From NCBI GenBank assembly GCA_020851615.1, contig JADZCL010000287.1, forward strand, positions 1 to 23,229: a DNA stretch of 23,229 nucleotides, given 5' to 3'. The position numbers were made by a program, and so were the translations under genes. Under the pieces are notes generated by a model. It saw only the letters and a list, made by a program, of their open reading frames with translations, was not told the origin of the DNA and ran no database searches. This document shows positions 7,482 through 18,352 of the stretch, in pieces. Position 1 is the stretch's first letter, and each line of letters starts with the position of its first letter. The DNA comes from Rubrivivax sp. Lineage in GTDB: Bacteria; Pseudomonadota; Gammaproteobacteria; Burkholderiales; Burkholderiaceae_C.

Positions 7482-7940
7482 ATGAGCCTTCTCGTCCTCA
7501 ATGGACCGAACCTGAACCTGCTGGGCACGCGTGAGCCGCAGGTCTATGGTCACACGACCCTGGAGGAAATCACGACCGAACTGGTCGACCTGGGCGCCAA
7601 AGCCGGCGTGACGGTGCATTGCTTCCAGAGCAACCACGAAGGGGCGCTGATCGACCGCATCCAGGCTGCCCGCCTGGATGGCACTGAATTTGTCATCGTC
7701 AATCCAGGAGCCCTCACCCACACCAGTGCGGCCTTGCGCGACGCCCTGGCGGGCGTTGCCCTGCCCTTCATCGAATTGCACATCTCCAATGTGCACCGGC
7801 GCGAGCCGTTTCGCCATCACTCATACCTGTCCGACATCGCCGTCGGCGTCATCTGCGGCCTGGGCGTGCACGGCTATCGTGCCGCGCTCGACTACGCCCT
7901 GGCCCACGGACTGCGGCGCAGTCCGGGCCAGACGACCTAG
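7482..7940 (+). CDS. aroQ: Type II 3-dehydroquinate dehydratase
   Basis: A 152-residue AroQ, which dehydrates 3-dehydroquinate to 3-dehydroshikimate; it usually forms a dodecamer in the cytoplasm. The start motif [21 protein letters not shown] includes catalytic Tyr22; NPGALTHTS contains Asn75; [14 protein letters not shown] contains His100 and Arg111. ATG at 7482 is chosen over an in-frame ATG at 7455 because conserved sequence begins immediately after it and the family is about 145-150 residues. No good Shine-Dalgarno is visible. A 112-base leader precedes it, so this gene probably starts a new transcription unit aroQ-accB-accC, an arrangement common in proteobacteria. Confidence 0.95.
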   Translation: MSLLVLNGPNLNLLGTREPQVYGHTTLEEITTELVDLGAKAGVTVHCFQSNHEGALIDRIQAARLDGTEFVIVNPGALTHTSAALRDALAGVALPFIELHISNVHRREPFRHHSYLSDIAVGVICGLGVHGYRAALDYALAHGLRRSPGQTT

Positions 7941-7965
7941 ACCCCGGCCGGAGCCAGGAAGGACC

Positions 7966-7993
7966 GGCCCGCTGAGCTGGCGCTCGACGGGCC
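7966..7993 (+). promoter_or_regulatory. Hairpin in the aroQ-accB spacer, just ahead of the accB ribosome-binding site
   Basis: GGCCCG (7966-7971) pairs with CGGGCC (7988-7993), and GAGC (7974-7977) pairs with GCTC (7982-7985) around a TGGC loop. Read as one stem it has 12 positions with one mismatch and one G-U pair. It ends 4 bases before the AAGGA ribosome-binding site at 7998-8002. There is no T-tract, so it is not an intrinsic terminator; a processing site or translational control element is possible. Confidence 0.45.
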
Positions 7994-8007
7994 CGACAAG
8001 GAAACCC

Positions 8008-8469
8008 ATGGACCTGCGAAAGCTGAAGACTCTCATCGACCTCGTGTCGGAGTCCAACATTTCCGAACTCGAGATCACCGAGGCCGAAGGCAAGGTGCGC
8101 ATCGTCAAGGGCGGCATGGCACCGGTGGCGTCCGCACCGGTGCACGCGGCCCCGGCGTCGGCCCCTGCGGCAGCAACCGTCGCGGCGGCGGTAGCGGCCC
8201 CGGCATCCGCAAGTACCGCACCGGAGCCGGAGCCCGCGCGGGTCGTCAAGTCGCCGATGGTCGGTACCTTCTACCGCGCGGCGAGCCCCGGTGCCAAGCC
8301 CTTCGTCGAGGTCGGCAGCACGGTCAAGGCCGGCGAGCCGGTCTGCATCATCGAAGCGATGAAGATCATGAACGAGATCGAGTCCGACCTCGACGGCACC
8401 ATCAGCCGCATCCTGTGCGAGAACGGACAGGCGGTCGAGTTCGGTCAGCCGCTGTTCGAGCTGGAATAA
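8008..8469 (+). CDS. accB: Biotin carboxyl carrier protein of acetyl-CoA carboxylase
   Basis: A 153-residue BCCP that carries biotin between biotin carboxylase and carboxyltransferase during malonyl-CoA synthesis. The N-terminal domain ([18 protein letters not shown]) is typical; residues 38-78 form a flexible Ala/Pro-rich linker; the biotinyl domain occupies 79-153, with the biotinylation motif [10 protein letters not shown] and target Lys119. ATG at 8008 is preceded by AAGGA at 7998-8002, a good ribosome-binding site; in-frame sequence further upstream overlaps aroQ and is not coding. accC follows after 11 bases. Confidence 0.97.
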   Translation: MDLRKLKTLIDLVSESNISELEITEAEGKVRIVKGGMAPVASAPVHAAPASAPAAATVAAAVAAPASASTAPEPEPARVVKSPMVGTFYRAASPGAKPFVEVGSTVKAGEPVCIIEAMKIMNEIESDLDGTISRILCENGQAVEFGQPLFELE

Positions 8470-8480
8470 GGCGCCACCGC

Positions 8481-9830
<1,350 letters not shown>

Positions 9831-9835
9831 CCGCG

Positions 9836-9851
9836 CCGGGCTCTGGCCCGG
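9836..9851 (+). other. Small hairpin between accC and prmA
   Basis: CCGGGC (9836-9841) and GCCCGG (9846-9851) flank a TCTG loop five bases after the accC stop. No T-run follows, so it is unlikely to be a strong terminator; it may stabilise the accBC 3' end or be chance in G+C-rich DNA. Confidence 0.3.
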
Positions 9852-9894
9852 TCTGACCGCCCGCGTAGGGCGCCTCTCTGGAAGGGCTCCCGAC

Positions 9895-10839
9895 ATGCAC
9901 GAACTCGTTCTGCTCGCACCGCAGGCGCTGGTGGAGCCGGTGAGCGACGCGCTCGGCGACGAGCTCGGCGCGCTGTCGGTCTCGGTCGAGGACGCCGATG
10001 CCGACACGGCGGCCGAGGCGCCCCTGTTCGGTGAGCCGGGCCTGCCCACACCACGTGCGGGCTGGACGCGCTCCACCGTACGCGCACTGTTCGAGACCCA
10101 GGCGCAGGCACAGGCAGCCGCGACCTTGCTGCTGGCGCAGGACTGGGCCGCCAGCCTGCATGTGCAGGCCTTGACCGAGGTTGCCGAGCGGGACTGGGTC
10201 CGCGTCACGCAGAGCCAGTTCGAGCCCATCGCAATCACGCCCACGTTCTGGATCGTGCCGAGCTGGCACGCGGTGCCCCCCGCAGCGCAGCGCGTCCTGC
10301 AGCTGGATCCGGGCCTGGCTTTCGGCACGGGGACGCACCCGACCACCCGCATGTGCCTGCGCTGGCTGGCACGGCAGTTCGAGGAGGGCGCCTCGCCCCC
10401 ACCGGGACGTGTGCTCGACTACGGCTGCGGCTCGGGCATCCTGGCCATTGCAGCCGCACTGCATGGGGCGCCGGCGGTCGATGCGGTGGACATCGATCCT
10501 GCCGCCGTGGCCGCGACGCAGGCCAACGCGCAGGTCAACAAGGTCCGCATCGAGGCCGGCCTGCCCGAACGCGCAAAGGGCTGCTACGCGATCGTCCTGG
10601 CCAACATCCTGGCCACACCGCTGAAGCTGCTTGCCCCGCTGCTGTGCAGCCATCTGGAAGCTGGCGGCGCGCTCGTGCTGGCCGGCATCCTGGAGCGGCA
10701 GACCGAGGAGCTGCAGGCGGCCTATGCCCCCTGGCTGCACCTGCACGTCGCCGACACCCAGGAAGGCTGGGTGCTGCTGGTGGGCAGGCGCCCCATGGCG
10801 GATGGCGCCGAGCGGGCGCATGGCATCATCGAGCGGTGA
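9895..10839 (+). CDS. prmA: Ribosomal protein L11 methyltransferase
   Basis: A 314-residue SAM-dependent methyltransferase that methylates ribosomal protein L11. The N-terminal substrate-recognition domain runs to about residue 115. The linker carries the strongly diagnostic DPGLAFGTGTHPTT. The Rossmann methyltransferase domain shows motif I LDYGCGSGILAIAA, acidic motif VDIDPAAVAATQANA and motif IV LANIL (the usual N/D-ANIL region). The sequence GGAAGGG at 9880-9886 is a well-placed ribosome-binding site. accC-prmA adjacency is common in betaproteobacteria. Its stop overlaps the next ATG as TGATG at 10837-10841. Confidence 0.95.
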   Translation: MHELVLLAPQALVEPVSDALGDELGALSVSVEDADADTAAEAPLFGEPGLPTPRAGWTRSTVRALFETQAQAQAAATLLLAQDWAASLHVQALTEVAERDWVRVTQSQFEPIAITPTFWIVPSWHAVPPAAQRVLQLDPGLAFGTGTHPTTRMCLRWLARQFEEGASPPPGRVLDYGCGSGILAIAAALHGAPAVDAVDIDPAAVAATQANAQVNKVRIEAGLPERAKGCYAIVLANILATPLKLLAPLLCSHLEAGGALVLAGILERQTEELQAAYAPWLHLHVADTQEGWVLLVGRRPMADGAERAHGIIER

Positions 10840-11939
10840 TGCTGGCCACGCGCTGCCCCACTTGCGGCACGGTCTTCCGGGTCGTGCCCGACCAGCTCCG
10901 CATCTCCGAGGGCTGGGTGCGTTGCGGGCGCTGCGCCGAGGCCTTCAATGCCCAGGAGGCAATGGTCGAGTGGCCGCCACGGCGAGCGCCAGAGCCACCG
11001 ACAGCAGGCACGCCACCCGCGGCCGAGATCCAACCCGCTCCGGCTGATGCGCCGGTGGAGGCGGCCGGTAGTTCGACGCCGCCCACCCCTGCAGAGCTCT
11101 GGGCAGAAACTCCGGCAGCTTCGGCGGCCGAGGCAGTGCCTTGGCCCGCCGATCTGGAACTCGTGGCCACCGACGGCGCGGTCGACTTCGCATCGTCGCC
11201 CCCCCTGCCCCCCGAGGCGCCCGACACGCCTCAAGCGGCCAGTGCGCCGGCGGCAGACTCCGCTGAACCCGATGCCGACACGCTCTCCGAGGTGATCCCG
11301 GCGAGCGACGCGCCCCATGCCGAGCCCGGGCTCGATGGCCCCCCCGCTGCGCAACCTGAGGCACGGTCCGACGCACCTCCCGACACAGCCGCCACCGCAC
11401 GCGAGGAAGCCTCCCACGGTCTGCCGCCCACGCCGTCCTTCGTCGTGCAGGCCGAGCGCGCCGCCCGCTGGCGCAGCCCCGGCGTGCGCGTGGCGCTGGC
11501 GCTGGCCACGTTGCTGGCGTTGCTCGGTCTGGGCGCGCAGGCCGGCTTTGTCTGGCGCGACCGCATTGCCGCTGCGTACCCGGCCGCACGGCCGCTGTTG
11601 CAGCAGGCCTGCGCGGCATTGGGTTGCCGCGTGGAGGACTATCGCCAGATCGACGCCCTCTCCGTCGAGAGCAGCGGCCTGCTGCGCCAGGACGGCGCAC
11701 CGGTCTACCGGCTGGCCGTGACGCTGCGCAACCGCGCCGCGTTCGAAGTCGCTGCGCCGGCGCTGGACCTCTCCTTGACCGATGCGCAGGGACGCCAGAT
11801 CGCACGGCGTGTCATGACGATGCGCGACCTCGGTATGCCGCTGCGCACGCTGGGGCCTGGCAGCGAGATGCCAATCCAGGCGCCACTGGCGATCGACGGC
11901 GCCGTCAGCGGCTACACCGTCGAGATCTTCTACCCGTGA
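10839..11939 (+). CDS. Zinc-ribbon plus DUF3426-type membrane protein
   Basis: A 366-residue protein of unknown function. Residues 1-40 are an MJ0042/zinc-ribbon finger: CPTC (Cys6, Cys9) and CGRC (Cys29, Cys32), with VRCGRCAEAFNA. Residues 45-205 are a long Pro/Ala/Glu-rich, probably disordered segment. A single membrane helix spans about 216-237, preceded by basic residues (RAARWRSPGVR), and residues 240-366 form a beta-rich C-terminal domain resembling DUF3426, expected outside the membrane if the zinc finger is cytoplasmic. The start is the ATG overlapping the prmA stop, which begins exactly at the finger. The layout suggests an envelope-linked sensor or scaffold, but no role is established here. 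Confidence 0.85.
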   Translation: MLATRCPTCGTVFRVVPDQLRISEGWVRCGRCAEAFNAQEAMVEWPPRRAPEPPTAGTPPAAEIQPAPADAPVEAAGSSTPPTPAELWAETPAASAAEAVPWPADLELVATDGAVDFASSPPLPPEAPDTPQAASAPAADSAEPDADTLSEVIPASDAPHAEPGLDGPPAAQPEARSDAPPDTAATAREEASHGLPPTPSFVVQAERAARWRSPGVRVALALATLLALLGLGAQAGFVWRDRIAAAYPAARPLLQQACAALGCRVEDYRQIDALSVESSGLLRQDGAPVYRLAVTLRNRAAFEVAAPALDLSLTDAQGRQIARRVMTMRDLGMPLRTLGPGSEMPIQAPLAIDGAVSGYTVEIFYP

Positions 11940-11996
11940 CGGCCGGCGCACCATCGCGCCGCCCCTGCCCCATCCCTTCCCCTGCCCGGAGACATC

Positions 11997-12902
11997 ATGG
12001 CCGCCCTGATCTGCGGATCCCTCGCCTTCGACACCATCACCACCTTCGGTGGTCGCTTCGCCCAGCAGATCCTGCCCGAGCAGGTGCACATCCTCAACGT
12101 GTCCTTCCTGGTGCCCACGCTGCGGCGCGAATTCGGTGGCTGCGCCGGCAACATCGCCTACACCTTGCAGGCCCTGGGTGGGCAGGCGGTGGTGATGGCT
12201 GCACTGGGCAACGACGGCAGCGACTACCTCGCACGCATGCGCGCACTGGGCATCGACACCTCGCTCGTGCGCAGCGACCCGGCGCACTACACGGCGCAGG
12301 CGATCATCATCACCGACACCGACAACAACCAGATCACGGCCTTCCACCCCGGCGCGATGCAGCAGGCGCACGAGATCGCGCTGCCGGCGCGCACGGACCT
12401 GCGCCTGGCCATCATCGCGCCCGACGGTCGCGAAGCGATGCTCACGCGCGCCGCGCAGCTCGAGCAGGCGGCCATCCCCTTCGTGTTCGACCCGGGCCAA
12501 CAACTGCCGATGTTTGACGGCGACGAATTGCGCGGTTTCATCGGCCGCGCAAGCTGGGTCGCGGTCAACGATTACGAAGGCCGCATGCTCTGCGAACGCA
12601 CCGGGTTGACCCTGGAGGCGATGTCGCGCATGGACCTGCAGGGGATCATCGTGACGCTGGGTCCCGCGGGCTGCGATCTGTGGCAGGACGGCCGCTGCGA
12701 GCGGGTGGCCGGCGTACACGCGGCGCAGGTGGTCGATCCCACCGGCTGTGGCGACGCCTTTCGCGCGGCGCTGCTCTACGGCCTCGAACGCGGCTGGCCG
12801 CTGCAACGCTGCGCCGCCCTGGGCAACCAGCTCGGCGCGCTGAAGATCGCCAGCCGCGGCGGGCAGAACCACGTCATCGAGCGCGCTGCACTGGCTCTCT
12901 GA
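11997..12902 (+). CDS. PfkB-family carbohydrate/nucleoside kinase (adenosine kinase-like)
   Basis: A 301-residue ribokinase-fold enzyme transferring ATP phosphate to a sugar or nucleoside. The N-terminal GGCAGNIAYTLQALG matches PfkB signature 1 (substrate side), and DPTGCGDAFRAALL near residue 244 is signature 2 with the catalytic Asp; the usual GAGD anion hole reads GCGD. The lid segment FGGRFAQQILPEQVHILNVSFLVPTLRREFGG resembles bacterial proteins annotated as adenosine kinases. The ribosome-binding site GGAGA is at 11988-11992. It is the last + strand gene before the convergent junction, 57 bases after the DUF3426-type gene. Substrate cannot be fixed from sequence alone. Confidence 0.88.
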   Translation: MAALICGSLAFDTITTFGGRFAQQILPEQVHILNVSFLVPTLRREFGGCAGNIAYTLQALGGQAVVMAALGNDGSDYLARMRALGIDTSLVRSDPAHYTAQAIIITDTDNNQITAFHPGAMQQAHEIALPARTDLRLAIIAPDGREAMLTRAAQLEQAAIPFVFDPGQQLPMFDGDELRGFIGRASWVAVNDYEGRMLCERTGLTLEAMSRMDLQGIIVTLGPAGCDLWQDGRCERVAGVHAAQVVDPTGCGDAFRAALLYGLERGWPLQRCAALGNQLGALKIASRGGQNHVIERAALAL

Positions 12903-12924
12903 CGCAAGGCCGCACCGCGGTGGC

Positions 12925-12943
12925 GAGCGGCTCGTTGCCGCTC
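12925..12943. terminator. Weak hairpin at the convergent gene junction
   Basis: GAGCGG (12925-12930) pairs with CCGCTC (12938-12943) across a 7-base loop between the kinase gene (+) and the YggU gene (-), overlapping the latter's stop codon. A 10-bp palindrome, CACCGCGGTG, lies at 12913-12922. Neither strand shows a T-tract, so intrinsic termination is doubtful; it is listed because it is the only structure at the junction. Confidence 0.3.
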
Positions 12944-13280
12944 ACGGCTGCGCCCGTTCGATTGCCGCCAGCCGCTGCCGCAGCCAGGTCGCAACCTGCT
13001 CCACGGCACACGCCAGGTGCACCCGCTTGTGACGTGAGTGACTGCCGGCCACGAGCGTGACCCCTCGACGCGGCAGGTCCAGTTCCGCGGCGAGCCAGTG
13101 CTCCAGTTGCGCGTTGGCACGGCCCTCTATCGGCGGCGCAGCCAGACGCACGCGCAAGGCCTCGCCCTGCAGACCGACGATGCCGCTGCGGCTGGCGCCC
13201 GGTTGCGCCTGCACGCTCAGTTGGCAGCCACTTCCCCCGCGCGCGGGCTGCAGACAGGGCAGGTCGTCGAGATCAGGCAT
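12942..13280 (-). CDS. YggU / DUF167 family protein
   Basis: A 112-residue small protein of the DUF167 (YggU) family, whose function is unknown. Recognisable features are [39 protein letters not shown] (the family-typical V-x-APPVDGKAN segment) and [16 protein letters not shown]. The ATG at 13280 gives about 20 extra N-terminal residues relative to the conserved core, so a later start is possible, although the usual family length is about 95-110. It lies last in the - strand run, beyond the histone-like gene's terminator, so it probably depends on its own promoter or on readthrough. Confidence 0.85.
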   Translation of the reverse strand: MPDLDDLPCLQPARGGSGCQLSVQAQPGASRSGIVGLQGEALRVRLAAPPIEGRANAQLEHWLAAELDLPRRGVTLVAGSHSRHKRVHLACAVEQVATWLRQRLAAIERAQP

Positions 13281-13296
13281 GGACGCACAAACGAGT

Positions 13297-13317
13297 GAGC
13301 CCGGCCAAGCCGGGCTC
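13297..13317. other. 8-bp stem hairpin between the histone-like gene terminator and the YggU gene
   Basis: GAGCCCGG (13297-13304) and CCGGGCTC (13310-13317) flank a 5-base loop. It lies in the 5' leader of the - strand YggU gene and just beyond the terminator of the upstream histone-like gene. There is no T-tract on either strand. It could be a second, back-up structure. Confidence 0.4.
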
Positions 13318-13324
13318 CAATTCG

Positions 13325-13361
13325 AAAAACCGGCCGAGCCGGGTCTTCACACCCGGCTCGG
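13325..13361 (-). terminator. Intrinsic terminator of the histone H1-like gene
   Basis: On the - strand, 20 bases after the stop codon, CCGAGCCGGGT (13361-13351) and ACCCGGCTCGG (13344-13334) form a perfect 11-bp stem with a 6-base loop, followed by CCGG and five T residues (13329-13325). On the + strand no T-tract follows, so the orientation is clear. It is the best terminator in the window. Confidence 0.85.
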
Positions 13362-13381
13362 ACTCGGTCGATGCCGACAGC

Positions 13382-13807
<426 letters not shown>

Positions 13808-13816
13808 AACAATCTC

Positions 13817-13826
13817 CTTGATCAAG
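13817..13826. other. 10-bp palindrome overlapping the ribosome-binding site of the histone-like gene
   Basis: CTTGATCAAG is a perfect palindrome that partly covers the AAGGAG Shine-Dalgarno on the - strand. A further 7-bp inverted repeat, CGTGCTG...CAGCACG, lies just upstream (about 13840-13860). Together they may form 5' leader structure; function is not shown. Confidence 0.3.
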
Positions 13827-13864
13827 TTGCAAAGAGCACCGTGCTGCTGCATACAGCACGACGA

Positions 13865-13923
13865 TTCACCGCCCGCCGGTCTGCCGCCGGGCCATGGCCC
13901 GGGCGTTGCCGCGGTGCGGTGAA
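13865..13923. other. Structured spacer between nrdB and the histone-like gene
   Basis: The 215-base spacer 13808-14022 has no gene. TTCACCGC (13865-13872) and GCGGTGAA (13916-13923) form an outer 8-bp inverted repeat enclosing a perfect 16-bp palindrome CCGGGCCATGGCCCGG (13887-13902). It could end nrdAB transcription or be part of the histone-like gene's control region. No T-tract is seen on either strand. Confidence 0.4.
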
Positions 13924-14022
13924 CGGGGAAGCGAACCGGGCTGCGGCATCTGCCGTGCGCATGTCCCGGGTCGCGGATCGCGATCGCGCAGCGAAAAGGT
14001 GGTGTGCCATCTCGATGCGCAT

Positions 14023-15216
14023 TCAGTCCCAGACGAGCGCGCCACCGGTCTGGTAGTCGATGACGCGGGTTTCGAAGAAGTTGCGCTCCTTCTTGAGGTC
14101 GAGCATCTCGCTCATCCACGGGAAGGGGTTTTCCTCGCTCGGGTACAGGGGGTCGAGGCCGATCTGCGTTGCGCGCCGGTTGGCGATGTAGCGCAGATAG
14201 GCCTTGAACATCGAGGCGTTCATGCCGAGCACGCCGCTGGGCATGGTGTCCTCGGCGTAGCGGTACTCGAGCTCGACGGCCTGCTCGAAAAGCGCCCGCA
14301 CCTCGGCCTTGAAGGCCGGAGTCCACAGGTGCGGATTCTCGAGCTTGATCTGGTTGACGAGGTCGATGCCGAAGTTGCAGTGCATGGACTCGTCGCGCAG
14401 GATGTACTGGTATTGCTCGGCCGCGCCGGTCATCTTGTTCTGCCGCCCGAGGGCCAGGATCTGCACGAAGCCGACGTAGAAGAACAGGCCCTCCATCAGG
14501 CAGGCGAAGACGATCAGGCTGCGCAGCAGCTTCTGGTCGGCCGCGGGCGTGCCGGTGCGGAACTCGGCGTCCATGATCGCGTCGATGAACGGGATCAGGA
14601 ACTCGTCCTTGGCGCGGATCGACGGGATCTCGTGGTAGGCGTTGAAGATCTCGCCCTCGTCCAGGCCGAGCGACTCGACGATGTACTGGTAGGCGTGGGT
14701 ATGGATCGCCTCCTCGAAGGCCTGGCGCAGCAGAAACTGGCGACACTCGGGCGCGGTGATGTGCCGGTAGGTGCCCAGCACGATGTTGTTGGCCGCCAGC
14801 GAGTCGGCCGTGACGAAGAAACCGAGGTTGCGCTTGACGATGCGGCGCTCGTCCTCGGTCAACCCGCCAGCACTCTTCCACAGCGCGATGTCGCGCGCCA
14901 TGTTGATCTCCTGCGGCATCCAGTGATTGGCACAGGTGGCGAGGTACTTGTCCCACGCCCACCTGTACTTGAAGGGAACGAGCTGGTTGACGTCGGTGTG
15001 GCCGTTGATGATGCGCTTGTCGGCCGCGTCGACCCGGCGCTGCGCCGGGGCCGCGGTGGCCCTTGCGTGTTCGGCCGCATCGGCACGGGCCTGGACACGC
15101 GCGAAGGACGCTTGGGCGAGGCGCAACGCGGGCTGCGGATCATGCGGCAGGCGCGCGTGTCGCGCCGCATCGGCATTCGTCGTGAGAGGCTTGACGTCTT
15201 CGTCCCAGACAAGCAT
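14023..15216 (-). CDS. nrdB: Ribonucleotide reductase class Ia, beta subunit
   Basis: A 397-residue diiron-tyrosyl radical subunit that supplies the radical to NrdA for dNTP synthesis. The ferritin-like core shows probable iron ligands Glu103 (WMPQE), Glu169 and His172 (FEEAIH), Glu242 (MEGLFF), Glu276 and His279 (DESMH), with radical Tyr176 in HTHAY. The C-terminus ([10 protein letters not shown]) is the family's NrdA-docking tail. Residues 12-66 are an Ala/Arg-rich variable segment before the conserved [20 protein letters not shown] at 15216 starts the usual MLVWDED; the frame is open 51 codons further upstream, but that stretch contains a promoter and is not family-like. A separate promoter lies in the 181-base spacer after nrdA. 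Confidence 0.95.
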   Translation of the reverse strand: MLVWDEDVKPLTTNADAARHARLPHDPQPALRLAQASFARVQARADAAEHARATAAPAQRRVDAADKRIINGHTDVNQLVPFKYRWAWDKYLATCANHWMPQEINMARDIALWKSAGGLTEDERRIVKRNLGFFVTADSLAANNIVLGTYRHITAPECRQFLLRQAFEEAIHTHAYQYIVESLGLDEGEIFNAYHEIPSIRAKDEFLIPFIDAIMDAEFRTGTPAADQKLLRSLIVFACLMEGLFFYVGFVQILALGRQNKMTGAAEQYQYILRDESMHCNFGIDLVNQIKLENPHLWTPAFKAEVRALFEQAVELEYRYAEDTMPSGVLGMNASMFKAYLRYIANRRATQIGLDPLYPSEENPFPWMSEMLDLKKERNFFETRVIDYQTGGALVWD

Positions 15217-15217
15217 T

Positions 15218-15239
15218 TGTGGTGCGTCCTGTGGTGCGT
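15218..15239 (-). repeat. Exact 10-bp direct repeat next to the nrdB start
   Basis: On the - strand ACGCACCACA occurs twice, separated by GG (period 12), ending two bases before the nrdB ATG at 15216. It spans the predicted transcription start and the whole short leader. The intervening AGGA is the only ribosome-binding-site candidate, and it is distant. The repeat could bind a regulator or affect translation. Confidence 0.6.
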
Positions 15240-15240
15240 A

Positions 15241-15269
15241 ATTATCCGAGTGTTGCGCAGCAACACCAA
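15241..15269 (-). promoter_or_regulatory. Candidate sigma70 promoter of nrdB with internal inverted repeat
   Basis: On the - strand TTGGTG (15269-15264) and GATAAT (15246-15241) are separated by exactly 17 bp, giving a start near 15234 and a leader of about 18 bases. A perfect inverted repeat GTGTTGC-GCA-GCAACAC occupies 15250-15266, covering most of the spacer and half of the -35, a classic place for a repressor operator. It does not resemble the NrdR box consensus. Confidence 0.6.
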
Positions 15270-15300
15270 GCACTTGTTGACAGTGACTCGCGCGTGTTGT

Positions 15301-15367
15301 TGCACCTGTGCATCGAAGCGCATCGCGAAGTGTGATGAATGGCGTGTGCTTCGATGCACCGTGCATC
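15301..15367. repeat. Inverted-repeat cluster between nrdA and nrdB
   Basis: GTGCATCGAAGC (15308-15319) and GCTTCGATGCAC (15348-15359) form a perfect 12-bp inverted repeat with a 28-base loop. Its outer half overlaps two compact dyads: TGCAC-CT-GTGCA (15301-15312) and GATGCAC-C-GTGCATC (15353-15367). The cluster starts 30 bases after the nrdA stop and lies upstream of the nrdB -35. It may be a 3' structure of nrdA mRNA, an operator pair for nrdB, or both. Confidence 0.6.
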
Positions 15368-15397
15368 ACGACGCGCGGCCACTCGCGGCTTTCGAAC

Positions 15398-18280
<2,883 letters not shown>

Positions 18281-18304
18281 CAATTCCCCTTCAAGATCGA
18301 GCGG

Positions 18305-18352
18305 GCACTATATCTGTGGGTCAATGACCCAACAAGACACTAGGGGTAGTGT
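18305..18352 (-). promoter_or_regulatory. Candidate NrdR box pair upstream of nrdA
   Basis: Box 2, ACACTAGGGGTAGTGT (18337-18352), has both outer halves of the NrdR consensus acaCwAtATaTwGtgt and differs in the centre. Box 1, starting gCACTATATCT (18305-18320), matches the left and central part but is poor on the right. Their centres are 32 bp apart, about three helical turns, as known for NrdR tandem sites. Box 1 covers the nrdA -10 and box 2 adjoins the -35 and ends on the first base of the ampD stop codon. Binding is inferred, not shown. Confidence 0.7.
18307..18335 (-). promoter_or_regulatory. Sigma70-type promoter of nrdA
   Basis: On the - strand TTGTTG (18335-18330) and TATAGT (18312-18307) are separated by exactly 17 bp, predicting a start near 18300 and a leader of about 20 bases with AAGGGG ahead of the ATG at 18280. 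The spacer contains the near-palindrome GGGTCA-A-TGACCC (18318-18330), an additional possible operator. Confidence 0.75.

Noticed and set aside
13979..13988. CGCGATCGCG palindrome
   Set aside because: It is a single short palindrome made of common G+C-rich words, with no second copy or positional logic nearby.
15242..15250. Possible DnaA box (TTATCCGAG) ahead of nrdB
   Set aside because: It matches the consensus TTATNCACA only partly and stands alone, and it overlaps the -10 region, so composition of the promoter explains it.
15217..15369. A 51-codon N-terminal extension of nrdB
   Set aside because: The stretch holds a good promoter, a direct repeat and a dyad, and its translation does not resemble NrdB, whose expected start MLVWDED begins at 15216.
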